NCBI GenBank assembly: GCA_030725715.1
Contig: JANRFG010000006.1
Coordinates: forward strand, 1 to 38,846
Source of the DNA: Opitutales bacterium
Lineage (GTDB): Bacteria; Verrucomicrobiota; Verrucomicrobiia; Opitutales; UBA953
Length of the DNA: 38,846 nt
Direction of reading: 5' to 3'
Shown piece after piece: positions 13,715 to 20,698 of the stretch. Within the stretch, counting starts at the first letter, position 1. Each line of letters starts with the position of its first letter. The translations under genes and the position numbers were made by a program. The notes under the pieces were generated by a model. That model was not told the origin of the DNA, searched no databases, and saw nothing but the letters and a program-made list of their open reading frames with translations.

Positions 13715-15829
13715 TCACTTCTGCGCCGGAGCGGCGGGGACCTTGCCGGGGACGTTGTCGAGGGCCTTCTTCACCTCGGGCCCGATCGCGCTGCTCGTGG
13801 CGCGGCTGAGGGCGTCGAGGTTGTCGACGGCCGAACCATTGAGCACGTAAGGGCGGAGGAAGATGATGAGCTCCTGCTTCTCCTCGACGTCGGTGGAGGA
13901 CCCGAAGAGGTCGCCGAGGAACGGGATGGGGCCGAGGCGGGAGGTGGACTTCGTGGTGACCTTGCGCTGCAGGCCGCCGAGGACGATGATCTCGCCGCTC
14001 ATCGCGCTCACGAACGAGTCGGTCGTGCGGCGGCCGATGATCGGCTGGTCGTTGCCGTCGAGGAGCACGCTGCCGAGGATGTCTTCGACCGACTGCGAGA
14101 CCTGGAGCTGGACCGCGCCGTCCTTGCCGATGAGCGGCAGGACCTTGAGTTGGATGCCGATGTCGCGCTGCGAGACCTGCGAGGTGACCTGGCCGGTCTG
14201 GGGGGCGATGGTCGCGCCGGTGATGACCGGGCGGGATTCGCCGACGAAGATCGTGGCCTCCTTGTTATGGGTCGTCGTGATGGCCGGGACCGAGAGCACG
14301 CGGAGGTCGCCCTTGCGCGGGGTCGTGTTCAGGCCGATCGTGGCGCTCAGGTTGCCGTTCGCGGCCAGGGTGCCCTGCGTGGCGTTCACCGCCGACTGGT
14401 TCTGCGGCAGGAGGGTATTCGTGGTCGCAGGCACGCCGTTGACGTTGAAGCCCGCGCCGACGCCCCCGACACCGACGAGCTTGCCGTTGGTGACCGTGAG
14501 GCCGAGGGTGTTGAAGCCGTTGATGTCGGTGTCGGAGAGCTTGACCTCGGCGATCACGACCTCGATGCGCACCTGCGGGAGGACGACGTCGACCTTCTCG
14601 ATGAGCTCATGGAGGAGGCGAAGGTCGTCATGGGTGCCGGAGACGACGACGGAATTGCTGCGGATGTCGGGGAGCACCGTGAGGTTGCTGCTGAATTCGT
14701 CGGCGCCCATCTGGGCCGGACCGGCGGCGGCCGTCGGCGCCGGGGTCGGGGCGCGGTTGACGGTGGCGGTCCGGACCGTGTTGCCGGCGCGGGCGGCGGC
14801 GGTCGTCTGGCCCGTGACGAGCGAAGTCACCAAGGTCGCGACCTGCTGGGCGTCGGCGTGCCGGAGGAAGATCACATCCGTCTTCGTGTTCGGATTGGAT
14901 TTCTGGTCGAGCGTATCGATCAGCTTGTCGAAGAAGTCATGCTGGTCGGCCGAACCCATGAGGAGCACGCGGTTGGTGCGCTCGTCGGCGAGGAAGATCG
15001 TGCCGGTGCTGAGGCGGAAGGGCGCGCCGCCGGTCACCGTGGCGGGCGAGCGGAGCATCGACGTGAGCTTGGCGACCATGTCGGCGGCCAGGGCGTTCTT
15101 GAGCGGGTAGCTCTTGGTCACGACCAGGTCGAGCTGCGGGCGGTCGATCTGGGCGGTGAGGGTCTCGATCGTCTGGAGGTTGCTGATCGAGTCCGTGATC
15201 ATCAGCGCGTTGTTGCGGCCGAAGTAGACGGGCTTCGAGGCGAGGGTCGTGTTGAGGCTCGAGGCGATCTGGCCGACGAGCTCCTGCGCGTTGGCGTGCT
15301 TGAGCGTGAAGATCTTGGTGGCGATGCGGCCGCTGGGCGGCATCCCGAGCACGGAGCCCGCGATGAGCTGGGGGGACTCGGCCTTGGCGACGAGGTTGGG
15401 GACGACCTTGAGGAACTTGTCGCCCTGCTGGATGACGGCGATGCCGTTGAGGTTGAGCAAGGTCTCGAGGGCGAGGAGGGCTTCGTCGCGGGTGATCGAG
15501 GCGGGCAGCGAAAGCGTGTAGACGCTGGCCGGGAGGGCCTGCGGGCGGAGGATGGACTTGCCGGTCCAGCGCTGCATCAGGTCGAGGACCTGGGCGACCG
15601 TCTCATCGCGGAGGATGACCGGGCCGATCTGGTCGGAGCCGCTGAGGCCGGGGAGCGGGACCGCGGCGGCGACGCCGGGGACCACCGCGGGAGCCGGCGC
15701 GGCGGGAGCGGGAGCGGCCGGAGCGGCCTGACCAAAGCCGACGAGCGGAGCAGAGGCGGCGGCCAGCAAGAGGCAGAAAAAGGGCAGAGAAGCCCGCCGT
15801 TGACGTTGGGTAGAATGAGCGCTGATCAC
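13715..15829 (-). CDS. gspD: Type II secretion secretin GspD
   Basis: This 704-residue outer-membrane secretin has an N-terminal signal sequence (SLPFFCLLLAAASAPLVGFG) followed by an Ala/Pro-rich linker. The N0 domain (PVILRDETVAQVLDLMQRW) and repeated N1-N3 KH-like domains come next (for example TDVIFLRHADAQQVATLV and SNSVVVSGTHDDLRLLHELI). The C-terminal secretin domain has VPAITTTHNKEATIFVGES, QRDIGIQLKVLPLIG and the hallmark IPFLGDLFG with KQELIIFLRPYVL. It forms the multimeric exit channel. The region between N2 and N3 holds a Thr/Ala/Pro-rich insert. No pilotin gene is recognisable nearby. It is the first gene of the D-E-F operon. Confidence 0.96.
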   Translation of the reverse strand: MISAHSTQRQRRASLPFFCLLLAAASAPLVGFGQAAPAAPAPAAPAPAVVPGVAAAVPLPGLSGSDQIGPVILRDETVAQVLDLMQRWTGKSILRPQALPASVYTLSLPASITRDEALLALETLLNLNGIAVIQQGDKFLKVVPNLVAKAESPQLIAGSVLGMPPSGRIATKIFTLKHANAQELVGQIASSLNTTLASKPVYFGRNNALMITDSISNLQTIETLTAQIDRPQLDLVVTKSYPLKNALAADMVAKLTSMLRSPATVTGGAPFRLSTGTIFLADERTNRVLLMGSADQHDFFDKLIDTLDQKSNPNTKTDVIFLRHADAQQVATLVTSLVTGQTTAAARAGNTVRTATVNRAPTPAPTAAAGPAQMGADEFSSNLTVLPDIRSNSVVVSGTHDDLRLLHELIEKVDVVLPQVRIEVVIAEVKLSDTDINGFNTLGLTVTNGKLVGVGGVGAGFNVNGVPATTNTLLPQNQSAVNATQGTLAANGNLSATIGLNTTPRKGDLRVLSVPAITTTHNKEATIFVGESRPVITGATIAPQTGQVTSQVSQRDIGIQLKVLPLIGKDGAVQLQVSQSVEDILGSVLLDGNDQPIIGRRTTDSFVSAMSGEIIVLGGLQRKVTTKSTSRLGPIPFLGDLFGSSTDVEEKQELIIFLRPYVLNGSAVDNLDALSRATSSAIGPEVKKALDNVPGKVPAAPAQK

Positions 15830-15861
15830 TTGGATAAAAGGGGGGTACGGATAGATAACAC

Positions 15862-15960
15862 CTAATGAGAGGAATAGTTCGACGAAAAATCGGCTTTTGA
15901 GAGGTTTATCCGGAGGCTAAGCCCACCTAGGGCAGCAAGATACCCGCGAGTAGTGAACAT
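15862..15960 (-). CDS. Possible 32-residue leader ORF upstream of gspD (doubtful)
   Basis: On the minus strand an ATG at 15960 is preceded by AAGGTG seven bases upstream, a ribosome-binding site better than those of most genes here. The frame runs 32 codons to a TAG, 32 bases before the gspD start. The peptide starts MFTTRGYLAALGGLSLRI. Codon use (ATA, CTA, TCA) is unlike the GC-rich neighbours, which argues against a conserved gene. It could be a short leader peptide or a chance frame in the 5' untranslated region. Confidence 0.2.
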   Translation of the reverse strand: MFTTRGYLAALGGLSLRINLSKADFSSNYSSH

Positions 15961-16019
15961 AGTTTCACCTTTTTCTTGCCTCTCCCCCGGGATTGGGCCA
16001 AAAGGCTTGGATTGCTGCT

Positions 16020-16559
16020 ATGCGCGAAGACATCCCCGAATGGCTGGGCAAGCCGCCCCTCCGCGGAACGGACCAATGGGAAGCCTGGCTGACCAAGTGG
16101 CGACGTTACGCCAAGGTCGAGCTGCGGGACGCCGCGGCGGACGACCCGGAATATGATTTCGGCCTGCTGACTCCGGAGGAGCGCTGGCGGGTGGCCTTGG
16201 CGCTGCAGGTCAAAGCCCAGATCGAAGCCGGCCGGCAGAACGCCCCCGTGCCGATGAGCCTGATCAACGGCCGCAAGGTCAGCGACCTCGACCATGCCGG
16301 GGTCGTGGCCTGGCAGGTGGGCCGCTCGGTCGTGTCACCGATCCCCGACGAAGCCTTCACCGCCGCGCTCGAGTGGAGCAACGCGCGGGAGAACCCGCGG
16401 CGCCGCCGGATCTCGCATGCCATCCGCTACGGCTTCATCGCGGGGCTGGGCGGCGAAGCCGCCGCGCCGGCCTGGTCCTCGCCCGACTACGTCGCGGCGT
16501 ACGAAGCCTCGTGGGAGCTCGGCAACGCGCTCGCCATCGAGACGGACCCGCGGGGATAG
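16020..16559 (+). CDS. Hypothetical protein, 179 residues
   Basis: I do not recognise this protein. The ATG at 16020 is preferred over the TTG at 15993. It starts MREDIPEWLGKPPLRGTD and is rich in Trp, Arg and charged residues. No signal peptide or transmembrane helix is evident. Segments such as LTPEERWRVALALQVKAQIE and RRISHAIRYGFIAGLG predict helices, so it is probably a small soluble helical protein. It stands alone between the gspD promoter region and rmuC, with 45 bases to the latter. Composition and third-position GC match the neighbours, supporting a real gene. Confidence 0.65.
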   Translation: MREDIPEWLGKPPLRGTDQWEAWLTKWRRYAKVELRDAAADDPEYDFGLLTPEERWRVALALQVKAQIEAGRQNAPVPMSLINGRKVSDLDHAGVVAWQVGRSVVSPIPDEAFTAALEWSNARENPRRRRISHAIRYGFIAGLGGEAAAPAWSSPDYVAAYEASWELGNALAIETDPRG

Positions 16560-16604
16560 GTTGCGGAAAGCCCGCCCGCGGGCAGAGTGCGTCTTCTAAG
16601 AAAC

Positions 16605-17960
16605 ATGGATAACATCGCCATCGCCCTCCTCGTCGTCGTCCTGGCCGTCCAGGTCTACGTCTCCTTCTTCAAGTCCGCCGGCCCCGTCGGCGACGACAAG
16701 TCCAGCGCGCTCCTGCTCGAGGACCTGCGTCGCCAGCTCGGCGAAGCGAACGCCGTGGCCGAACGCGAGCGCACGGCGAAGGGCGACGCCCAGGCCCGGG
16801 CCGCCGCCGCGGAATCGGCCCGGAACGCCGCGCAGCAGCAGCTCACCGAAGCCCAGCAGGCGAACGCCCGCGCCGTCGACCAGCTGCGCGCCGACCACGC
16901 CAAGGCCCAGGCCGACGCGGAGGCCCGCTACAACAAGGCCTTGGCCGACCTGCGCCTCAGCTTCGAGAAGACCAGCACGGACGTCCTCAAGGGCATGGCG
17001 CCCGACGTGACCAAGGAAGTCTCCACGCGCGTGGAGCCGCTGATCGCGCAGATCAACACCGCCTTGGAAAGCTACCGTCAGGCCATGCAGCAGGGCATGC
17101 GGAGCCAGGGCGACGCGCTCGCCGCCGTCGGCGCGCAGATGAAGACCATCAGCGAGACCACGGCCGCGCTGGCCACCAGCACGACGGACTTCACCTCCGT
17201 CCTCAAGTCCTCGCAGCACCGCGGCAAGTGGGGCGAACAGACGCTCCGCAACGTCGTGGAAGCCGCCGGCCTCAGCCCGCACTGTGATTTCGCCGAGCAG
17301 GTCTCGCAGGACGACGCCCGCCCCGACCTCATCGTCAAGCTCCCGGGCAACCGCTGCATCATCATCGATTCGAAGGTCCCCGAGTTCGACGTCGCCATCG
17401 CCGACCAGGCCGCCCCGAACCGCCGCGAACTCGTGGCCGCCCACGCCGCCAAGCTCCGCAAGACGCTCCGGGACCTCGCCGCGAAGAACTACCCGACGAC
17501 GATCCAGAAGCAGGGCGTGACCCCGTTCGACAAGGTCGTGCTGTTCCTGCCGGCCGAATCGCTCCTGAGCACCGCGCTCGAGGGCGACAACGAGCTCATC
17601 CTCGCCGCCGCGCGCGAAGGCATCCTCATCGCGACGCCGGCGACCCTCATGGGCTTCCTCGGCGCGATCAGCCTCGCCTGGCAGCAGCACACCCAGGCCG
17701 AGAACGCCGGGCGGATCGCCGACGAGGCGACCGAACTCTTCGACCGCCTCGTGAAGTTCGCCGAGCATTTCACCAAGGTGCGCAAAGGCCTGCTGGCCGC
17801 TTCCGAAAGCCTCGACGCCGCGATCGGCAGCTACGAATCCCGGATCCGCCCGCAGGGCGAACGCGTCCGCGAGCTCGGCGGCGCCGCGAGCCGCCCCGCC
17901 CTGACCGAGATCCTCCCGGTCAACGCCACGATCCGCCGCCTCGAAAATTCGGCGGAGTAA
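16605..17960 (+). CDS. rmuC: RmuC family protein
   Basis: This 451-residue protein is N-terminally anchored (MDNIAIALLVVVLAVQVYVS). A long Ala/Gln/Glu-rich coiled coil follows (about residues 35-135), and then the RmuC domain with SSQHRGKWGEQTLRNVVEAA, RPDLIVKLPGNRCIIIDSK and VTPFDKVVLFLPAES. The RmuC domain resembles restriction-endonuclease-fold nucleases, and the IIIDSKVP region contains the likely catalytic Asp and Lys. In Escherichia coli RmuC limits recombination at short inverted repeats. That is of interest in a genome with many palindromic repeats, though no direct link is shown here. The start at 16605 is chosen because it places the membrane anchor at the extreme N-terminus. Confidence 0.92.
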   Translation: MDNIAIALLVVVLAVQVYVSFFKSAGPVGDDKSSALLLEDLRRQLGEANAVAERERTAKGDAQARAAAAESARNAAQQQLTEAQQANARAVDQLRADHAKAQADAEARYNKALADLRLSFEKTSTDVLKGMAPDVTKEVSTRVEPLIAQINTALESYRQAMQQGMRSQGDALAAVGAQMKTISETTAALATSTTDFTSVLKSSQHRGKWGEQTLRNVVEAAGLSPHCDFAEQVSQDDARPDLIVKLPGNRCIIIDSKVPEFDVAIADQAAPNRRELVAAHAAKLRKTLRDLAAKNYPTTIQKQGVTPFDKVVLFLPAESLLSTALEGDNELILAAAREGILIATPATLMGFLGAISLAWQQHTQAENAGRIADEATELFDRLVKFAEHFTKVRKGLLAASESLDAAIGSYESRIRPQGERVRELGGAASRPALTEILPVNATIRRLENSAE

Positions 17961-17973
17961 GCGGGAGTCCTGC

Positions 17974-18049
17974 TGGTGGAGCCGATGAGGTTCGAACTCA
18001 CGGCCTCGTCATTGCGAACGACGCGCTCTACCAACTGAGCTACGGCCCC
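17974..18049 (-). tRNA. tRNA-Ala (anticodon CGC)
   Basis: The 76-base cloverleaf includes an encoded CCA end. The acceptor stem GGGGCCG / CGGCTCC carries the G3:U70 pair that identifies alanine tRNAs. The anticodon loop TTCGCAA gives anticodon CGC, reading GCG codons, and the T-arm has TTCGAAC. On the minus strand TTGACC (18089-18094) lies 45 bases from the 5' end and could be the -35 element. It is convergent with rmuC. Confidence 0.95.
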
Positions 18050-18158
18050 AAACAGCAGGAAGTTAAGGGAAGCCGTCCCGGCGGGGGCGGTCAAGGTTTA
18101 GATGCCTGACGCCTTGCCACGGACCGGAATGGCCGTAGATTCCACGCTCCTCAACACC

Positions 18159-18779
18159 ATGCGCGTAGCCAAAGAAACCGTCGTCGCCATCGAATACACC
18201 CTGAAGGACGACCAGGGCAACATCATCGACGCCTCCGGCGAGCGCGGCCCGATGGAGTACCTCCACGGCGCGCAGAACATCATCCCCGGCCTCGAGCAGG
18301 GCGTCGAAGGCCTCGTCGCCGGCGACACCAAGAACGTGCTCGTCCCCCCGCAGCTCGGTTACGGCGAATACAGCGAGAAGCTGATCCAGCTCGTCCCGCT
18401 CACCGCCTTCGGCGCCAACACGCCGCAGGTCGGCATGCGTTTCCACGCCGAGACCAACCTCGGCATGCGCGTCCTCACCATCAAGAAGATCGAAGGCGAG
18501 GAAGTCACCCTCGACGGCAACCATGAGCTCGCCGGCAAGACCCTCCACTTCGACATCAAGGTCGTCTCCGTCCGCGCGGCCGAGCCGACCGAACTCGCCC
18601 ACGGCCACCCGCACCAGTCCGGCGGTTGCTGCGGCGGGGGCGGTTGCGGCTCCGGCGAAGCCTCCGGCGGCGGCTGCTGCTCGACCGAAGAAGGCTCCGA
18701 AGGCGGTTGCTGCTCCACGGAGGAACCGGCCGCCCAGAAGCAGGGTGGCTGCGGCACCGGCGGCTGCGGTTGCTCGTAA
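18159..18779 (+). CDS. slyD: SlyD-type FKBP peptidyl-prolyl isomerase with cysteine-rich metal-binding tail
   Basis: This 206-residue protein starts MRVAKETVVAIEYTLKDDQG, the SlyD N-terminus, which is why the start at 18159 is preferred over upstream ATGs. The FKBP core is split by an insert-in-flap domain (VPLTAFGANTPQVGMRFHAE) and ends with VTLDGNHELAGKTLHFDI, diagnostic for SlyD. The tail after about residue 150 has HGHPHQ followed by ten cysteines in CC and GGC clusters, including two copies of GGCCSTEE. SlyD tails bind nickel and other metals and act in metal delivery and folding. This one is richer in Cys than in His. A strong terminator follows. Confidence 0.93.
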   Translation: MRVAKETVVAIEYTLKDDQGNIIDASGERGPMEYLHGAQNIIPGLEQGVEGLVAGDTKNVLVPPQLGYGEYSEKLIQLVPLTAFGANTPQVGMRFHAETNLGMRVLTIKKIEGEEVTLDGNHELAGKTLHFDIKVVSVRAAEPTELAHGHPHQSGGCCGGGGCGSGEASGGGCCSTEEGSEGGCCSTEEPAAQKQGGCGTGGCGCS

Positions 18780-18800
18780 GGCATCCCGACCCGCAGAACT

Positions 18801-18829
18801 AAAAGGCCGCCCGAACGGGCGGCCTTTTT
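18801..18829 (+). terminator. Intrinsic terminator after slyD
   Basis: A stem AAGGCCGCCCG / CGGGCGGCCTT around a two-base AA loop centre is followed by T5 and preceded by A4. It is a typical rho-independent terminator 21 bases after the slyD stop, and because of the A-run it could also act from the other side. Confidence 0.93.
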
Positions 18830-18907
18830 CGTGACAGGGGCCTAGGTATAACTCCCAGGCAGATTTATTCTAAAAATGCATTGTAGGCTATCGGGCGGCA
18901 TCCATCC

Positions 18908-18914
18908 AAGGAGG
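18908..18914 (+). promoter_or_regulatory. Consensus Shine-Dalgarno site of the 18917 gene
   Basis: AAGGAGG lies just two bases before the ATG at 18917. Full Shine-Dalgarno sequences are rare in this window, and this spacing is unusually short. The hydrophobic leader immediately after the ATG nevertheless supports this start. Confidence 0.6.
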
Positions 18915-18916
18915 CC

Positions 18917-19321
18917 ATGCGATCCTTCGTCCTCCTGCTCCTCGCCACCGCCTGCGCCTTCGCCGTCCCCAGCCAGCGGGACACCCTGATGACGTCCAAG
19001 CGGGAAGCCCAGAACGCCTATACCGCCGCCCAGCGCGCCAAGGACAAGACCCAGTTCATCGCCGCGGCGAACAGCTTCCAAGCCGTCGGCCAGAAAGTCG
19101 CGGCGGCGAACCGGGCCTTGGTCCGGAGAATTGAACAGAATGGCTCCCGCAGGGTGGAGAAAGACCACCTCCGACCGCTGAACACTTCGATCGAGAACTT
19201 GAGCAACTTCATCCTGCCGACGGAACTCAGCCCGGAATCCATCCGCTCGGTCGACCGCTATATCCGCGAGATCGACCAGGCCATCGAGGCGCACCACGCC
19301 GCGAGCCTGAACATCCGCTGA
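18917..19321 (+). CDS. Small exported hypothetical protein, 134 residues
   Basis: I do not recognise a family. A signal peptide is clear (MRSFVLLLLATACAFAVPSQ), with likely cleavage after CAFA. The mature part is about 115 residues, hydrophilic and apparently all-helical (KREAQNAYTAAQRAKDKTQF, then LSNFILPTELSPESIRSVDR), with no cysteine and no repeat. It is probably a small periplasmic helical protein. It is monocistronic, with the slyD terminator upstream and a stop-adjacent hairpin repeat starting two bases after its stop. Confidence 0.65.
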   Translation: MRSFVLLLLATACAFAVPSQRDTLMTSKREAQNAYTAAQRAKDKTQFIAAANSFQAVGQKVAAANRALVRRIEQNGSRRVEKDHLRPLNTSIENLSNFILPTELSPESIRSVDRYIREIDQAIEAHHAASLNIR

Positions 19322-19322
19322 G

Positions 19323-19355
19323 CGCGGCGGAGCCGCGAGGGGACACGTGGGCACG
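19323..19355 (+). repeat. Stop-adjacent hairpin + AGGGGACA module, copy 3
   Basis: The stem CGCGGC / GCCGCG with loop GGA (19323-19337) is followed by AGGGGACACGTGGGCACG. It begins two bases after the stop of the preceding gene, like copies 1 and 5. Confidence 0.8.
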
Positions 19356-19382
19356 GTGACACGTGGACAAGACGATGATGCC

Positions 19383-19425
19383 GTGCAAAGGTGCAAATCG
19401 GAGCGAAGCTCCTGTGCAAAAGTGC
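19383..19425 (+). repeat. GTGCAAAGGTGCAAA direct repeats flanking a hairpin, copy 2
   Basis: GTGCAAAGGTGCAAA, hairpin GGAGC-GAA-GCTCC, then TGTGCAAAAGTGC. It differs from copy 1 (10295) mainly in the loop. It runs straight into the next hairpin module at 19426. Confidence 0.8.
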
Positions 19426-19455
19426 TGCGACGGAGTCGCAGGGGACACGCTGGCA
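19426..19455 (+). repeat. Hairpin + GGGGACACGCTGGCA module, copy 4
   Basis: The stem TGCGAC / GTCGCA with loop GGA is followed by GGGGACACGCTGGCA. The stem differs from copies 1-3 at several pairs but remains fully complementary, while loop and tail are retained. Confidence 0.75.
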
Positions 19456-19497
19456 AGGTGACACGTGGGCAAGGGAGGCAGCGGAGGAGCCGCGGGG

Positions 19498-19622
19498 GCC
19501 TGGAGCCGGCTGCCGAAGGCTGAATGGCTGATTCCCGAGGGGCTGATGCTCTGGTGGCCGTCACCTGTCACCCGAAAGAATATGTCCGCAGCCAACTATC
19601 CGGTTTCCGGTCTCCCTTTGAG
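19498..19622 (+). repeat. Long intergenic repeat module, copy 2 (125 nt)
   Basis: It matches 10423-10540 along its length, with an additional CGGTCTC near the 3' end that is also present in the related segment at 33565-33587. It ends TCTCCCTTTGAG. Confidence 0.85.
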
Positions 19623-19634
19623 AGAGGTTCTTGC

Positions 19635-19660
19635 GGCAGGGGCTTGCGGCCCGCGCGCCC
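19635..19660 (-). repeat. Degenerate 21-nt palindrome unit
   Basis: On the minus strand GGGCGCGCG, GGC, CGCAAGCCC is followed by CTGCC in place of CTACC. It looks like a decayed relative of the unit at 19781-19806. Confidence 0.5.
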
Positions 19661-19688
19661 GCAGATGACCAGGTGGCATGGCGTAGAC

Positions 19689-19729
19689 GGGGTTAGACAC
19701 GTTCAGAATTTCGGACGAAGTCAGACCCC
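19689..19729. repeat. REP-like imperfect inverted repeat GGGGTTAGAC...GTCAGACCCC
   Basis: The outer arms GGGGTTAGAC (19689-19698) and GTCAGACCCC (19720-19729) pair at 8 of 10 positions, and inside them TTC and GAA continue the symmetry around AATTTCGG. GGGGTCTGAC-type ends are reminiscent of REP palindromes mobilised by RAYT transposases. No transposase is present, so this is at most an orphan element. Confidence 0.5.
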
Positions 19730-19741
19730 ATGTGCGCCGGC

Positions 19742-19768
19742 GGACCGCTCGGAGAGCCGTCCCTACCC
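19742..19768 (+). repeat. 21-nt palindrome + CTACC unit
   Basis: Arms GGACCGCTC and GAGCCGTCC with one C/C mismatch enclose GGA and are followed by CTACCCGAGGCA, the same extended tail as at 51-62 and 10621-10632. Confidence 0.75.
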
Positions 19769-19780
19769 GAGGCATTCAGA

Positions 19781-19806
19781 GGTAGGGGCGTGCGGCCCGC
19801 GCGCCC
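19781..19806 (-). repeat. 21-nt palindrome + CTACC unit, reversed orientation
   Basis: On the minus strand arms GGGCGCGCG and CGCACGCCC (one G/T pair) enclose GGC and are followed by CTACC. It lies 13 bases after the forward unit at 19742. Confidence 0.75.
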
Positions 19807-19828
19807 GATTGGGAAGAGGGGACCGGGC

Positions 19829-19854
19829 GGACGCGTCGCCGACGCGTCCCTACC
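19829..19854 (+). repeat. 21-nt palindrome + CTACC unit
   Basis: Arms GGACGCGTCG and CGACGCGTCC surround a single C and are followed by CTACC. The palindrome is identical to that at 10600-10620. Confidence 0.8.
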
Positions 19855-19920
19855 TGCATTGACGCAGTTATCGTCCTGTCCAACCGCCAACCGCTAACCG
19901 CCAGCCGCGATGACCTGACT

Positions 19921-20328
19921 TCACCACTTCCAAGTCAGCACGATCTCGGTGTCGGGGTGGAAGGACTGCTTCACGGGGCAGGCTTCGGCGGCGCGGATGA
20001 GGCGCTCGCGGACTTCGACCGGGACGCCGGGCGGCATGGTGATGTCGACCTCGAGCTTCGCGATGCGACGGGGCGGCGTGGTCGTCATGTGCTTGGCGAC
20101 GGAGGCGCGGGCGCCGCGGAGATCGAGGCCCGTATTGCGCGCGTGGATGCCGAGGATCGTAAGGAAGCAGGTCGCCATGGCGGTGGCGGCGAGGTCGGTC
20201 GGCGAGAAGCCTTCGCCCTTGCCCTGGTTGTCGACCGGGGCGTCGGTCACGATCACGTGGCCCGAAGGCCCGTGCACGGCGCGGACGTGGAGATCGCCGA
20301 GGTATTCGCAGGAGATGTTGACGGCCAT
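19921..20328 (-). CDS. OsmC/Ohr family peroxiredoxin-like protein
   Basis: This 135-residue OsmC-fold protein has the start chosen at 20328 (MAVNISCEYLGDLHVRAVHG). The signature GEGFSPTDLAATAMATCFLT contains the reactive cysteine (C54), and the second conserved cysteine is in AAEACPVKQSF (C117). Such proteins reduce organic or lipid hydroperoxides with a thiol partner in the cytoplasm. The size and motifs match the YhfA/OsmC group rather than Ohr. It follows the ferredoxin gene on the same strand, but a terminator separates them, so it probably has its own promoter. Confidence 0.9.
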   Translation of the reverse strand: MAVNISCEYLGDLHVRAVHGPSGHVIVTDAPVDNQGKGEGFSPTDLAATAMATCFLTILGIHARNTGLDLRGARASVAKHMTTTPPRRIAKLEVDITMPPGVPVEVRERLIRAAEACPVKQSFHPDTEIVLTWKW

Positions 20329-20363
20329 GCGCGGAGTTAAGCCGCCCGCCGGACGCTCCCAAC

Positions 20364-20386
20364 AAAAAACCCCGGCGAACCGGGGT
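20364..20386 (-). terminator. Intrinsic terminator after the ferredoxin gene
   Basis: On the minus strand ACCCCGG-TTCG-CCGGGGT is followed by a run of T. The 6-bp GC stem with a TTCG tetraloop is a textbook terminator 28 bases past the ferredoxin stop. Confidence 0.93.
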
Positions 20387-20413
20387 CGGAAACAAAGGAC
20401 CGGGGGCTGACGA

Positions 20414-20650
20414 TTATTCGTCGCCGTCCTTGCCGATGGCGTCGACCGGGCAGCCCTCGAGGGCTTCCATGCACTTGTCGATGCCTTCCTGGTCGGTCGG
20501 CTGGGCGAAGACGTAGGAGTAGCCGCCGTCATCCTGGCGCGTGAAGGACTTCGGGGCGGTCTCGCGGCAGAGGTCGCAGTCGATGCACTGGGAATCCACG
20601 TAGAATTTGCCCGCAACGCTCTCGGGACGCTTGTCGTTCTTATCGGCCAT
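20414..20650 (-). CDS. [4Fe-4S] ferredoxin
   Basis: This 78-residue acidic ferredoxin starts at 20650 (MADKNDKRPESVAGKFYVDS). The ligands are CIDCDLC (C22, C25, C28) and C67 in CPVDAIG, one [4Fe-4S] cluster. An additional Cys at 60 sits in the position that in single-cluster ferredoxins of this type often forms a disulfide or is a remnant of the second cluster. It is a soluble electron carrier, and the partner cannot be told from context. Its own terminator follows, and a short gap separates it from the small membrane-protein gene at 20699. Confidence 0.93.
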   Translation of the reverse strand: MADKNDKRPESVAGKFYVDSQCIDCDLCRETAPKSFTRQDDGGYSYVFAQPTDQEGIDKCMEALEGCPVDAIGKDGDE

Positions 20651-20698
20651 AGGACTCCCACTATTTGGAAGACCGCCCGCAGGTGTCAAGAATCCGCG

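Larger units (their letters stand above)
19322..19920. repeat. Mosaic repeat spacer between the 18917 gene and the OsmC gene
   Basis: These 599 bases lack a credible gene. They hold two hairpin + AGGGGACA modules (19323, 19426), one GTGCAAA/hairpin module (19383), the second copy of the long module (19498-19622), a REP-like inverted repeat (19689-19729) and four 21-nt palindrome units (19635, 19742, 19781, 19829). The composition parallels the 9919-10790 spacer, although the module order differs. Confidence 0.85.

Noticed and set aside
15870-15960. Riboswitch-like leader of gspD (an AGCCTCCGG string recalls cyclic-di-GMP riboswitches)
   Set aside because: The rest of the conserved core and the paired helices of that class could not be found.
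19322-19920. Possible CRISPR array
   Set aside because: The units are palindromic with irregular spacing, vary in the repeat and not the spacer, and no cas gene is nearby.
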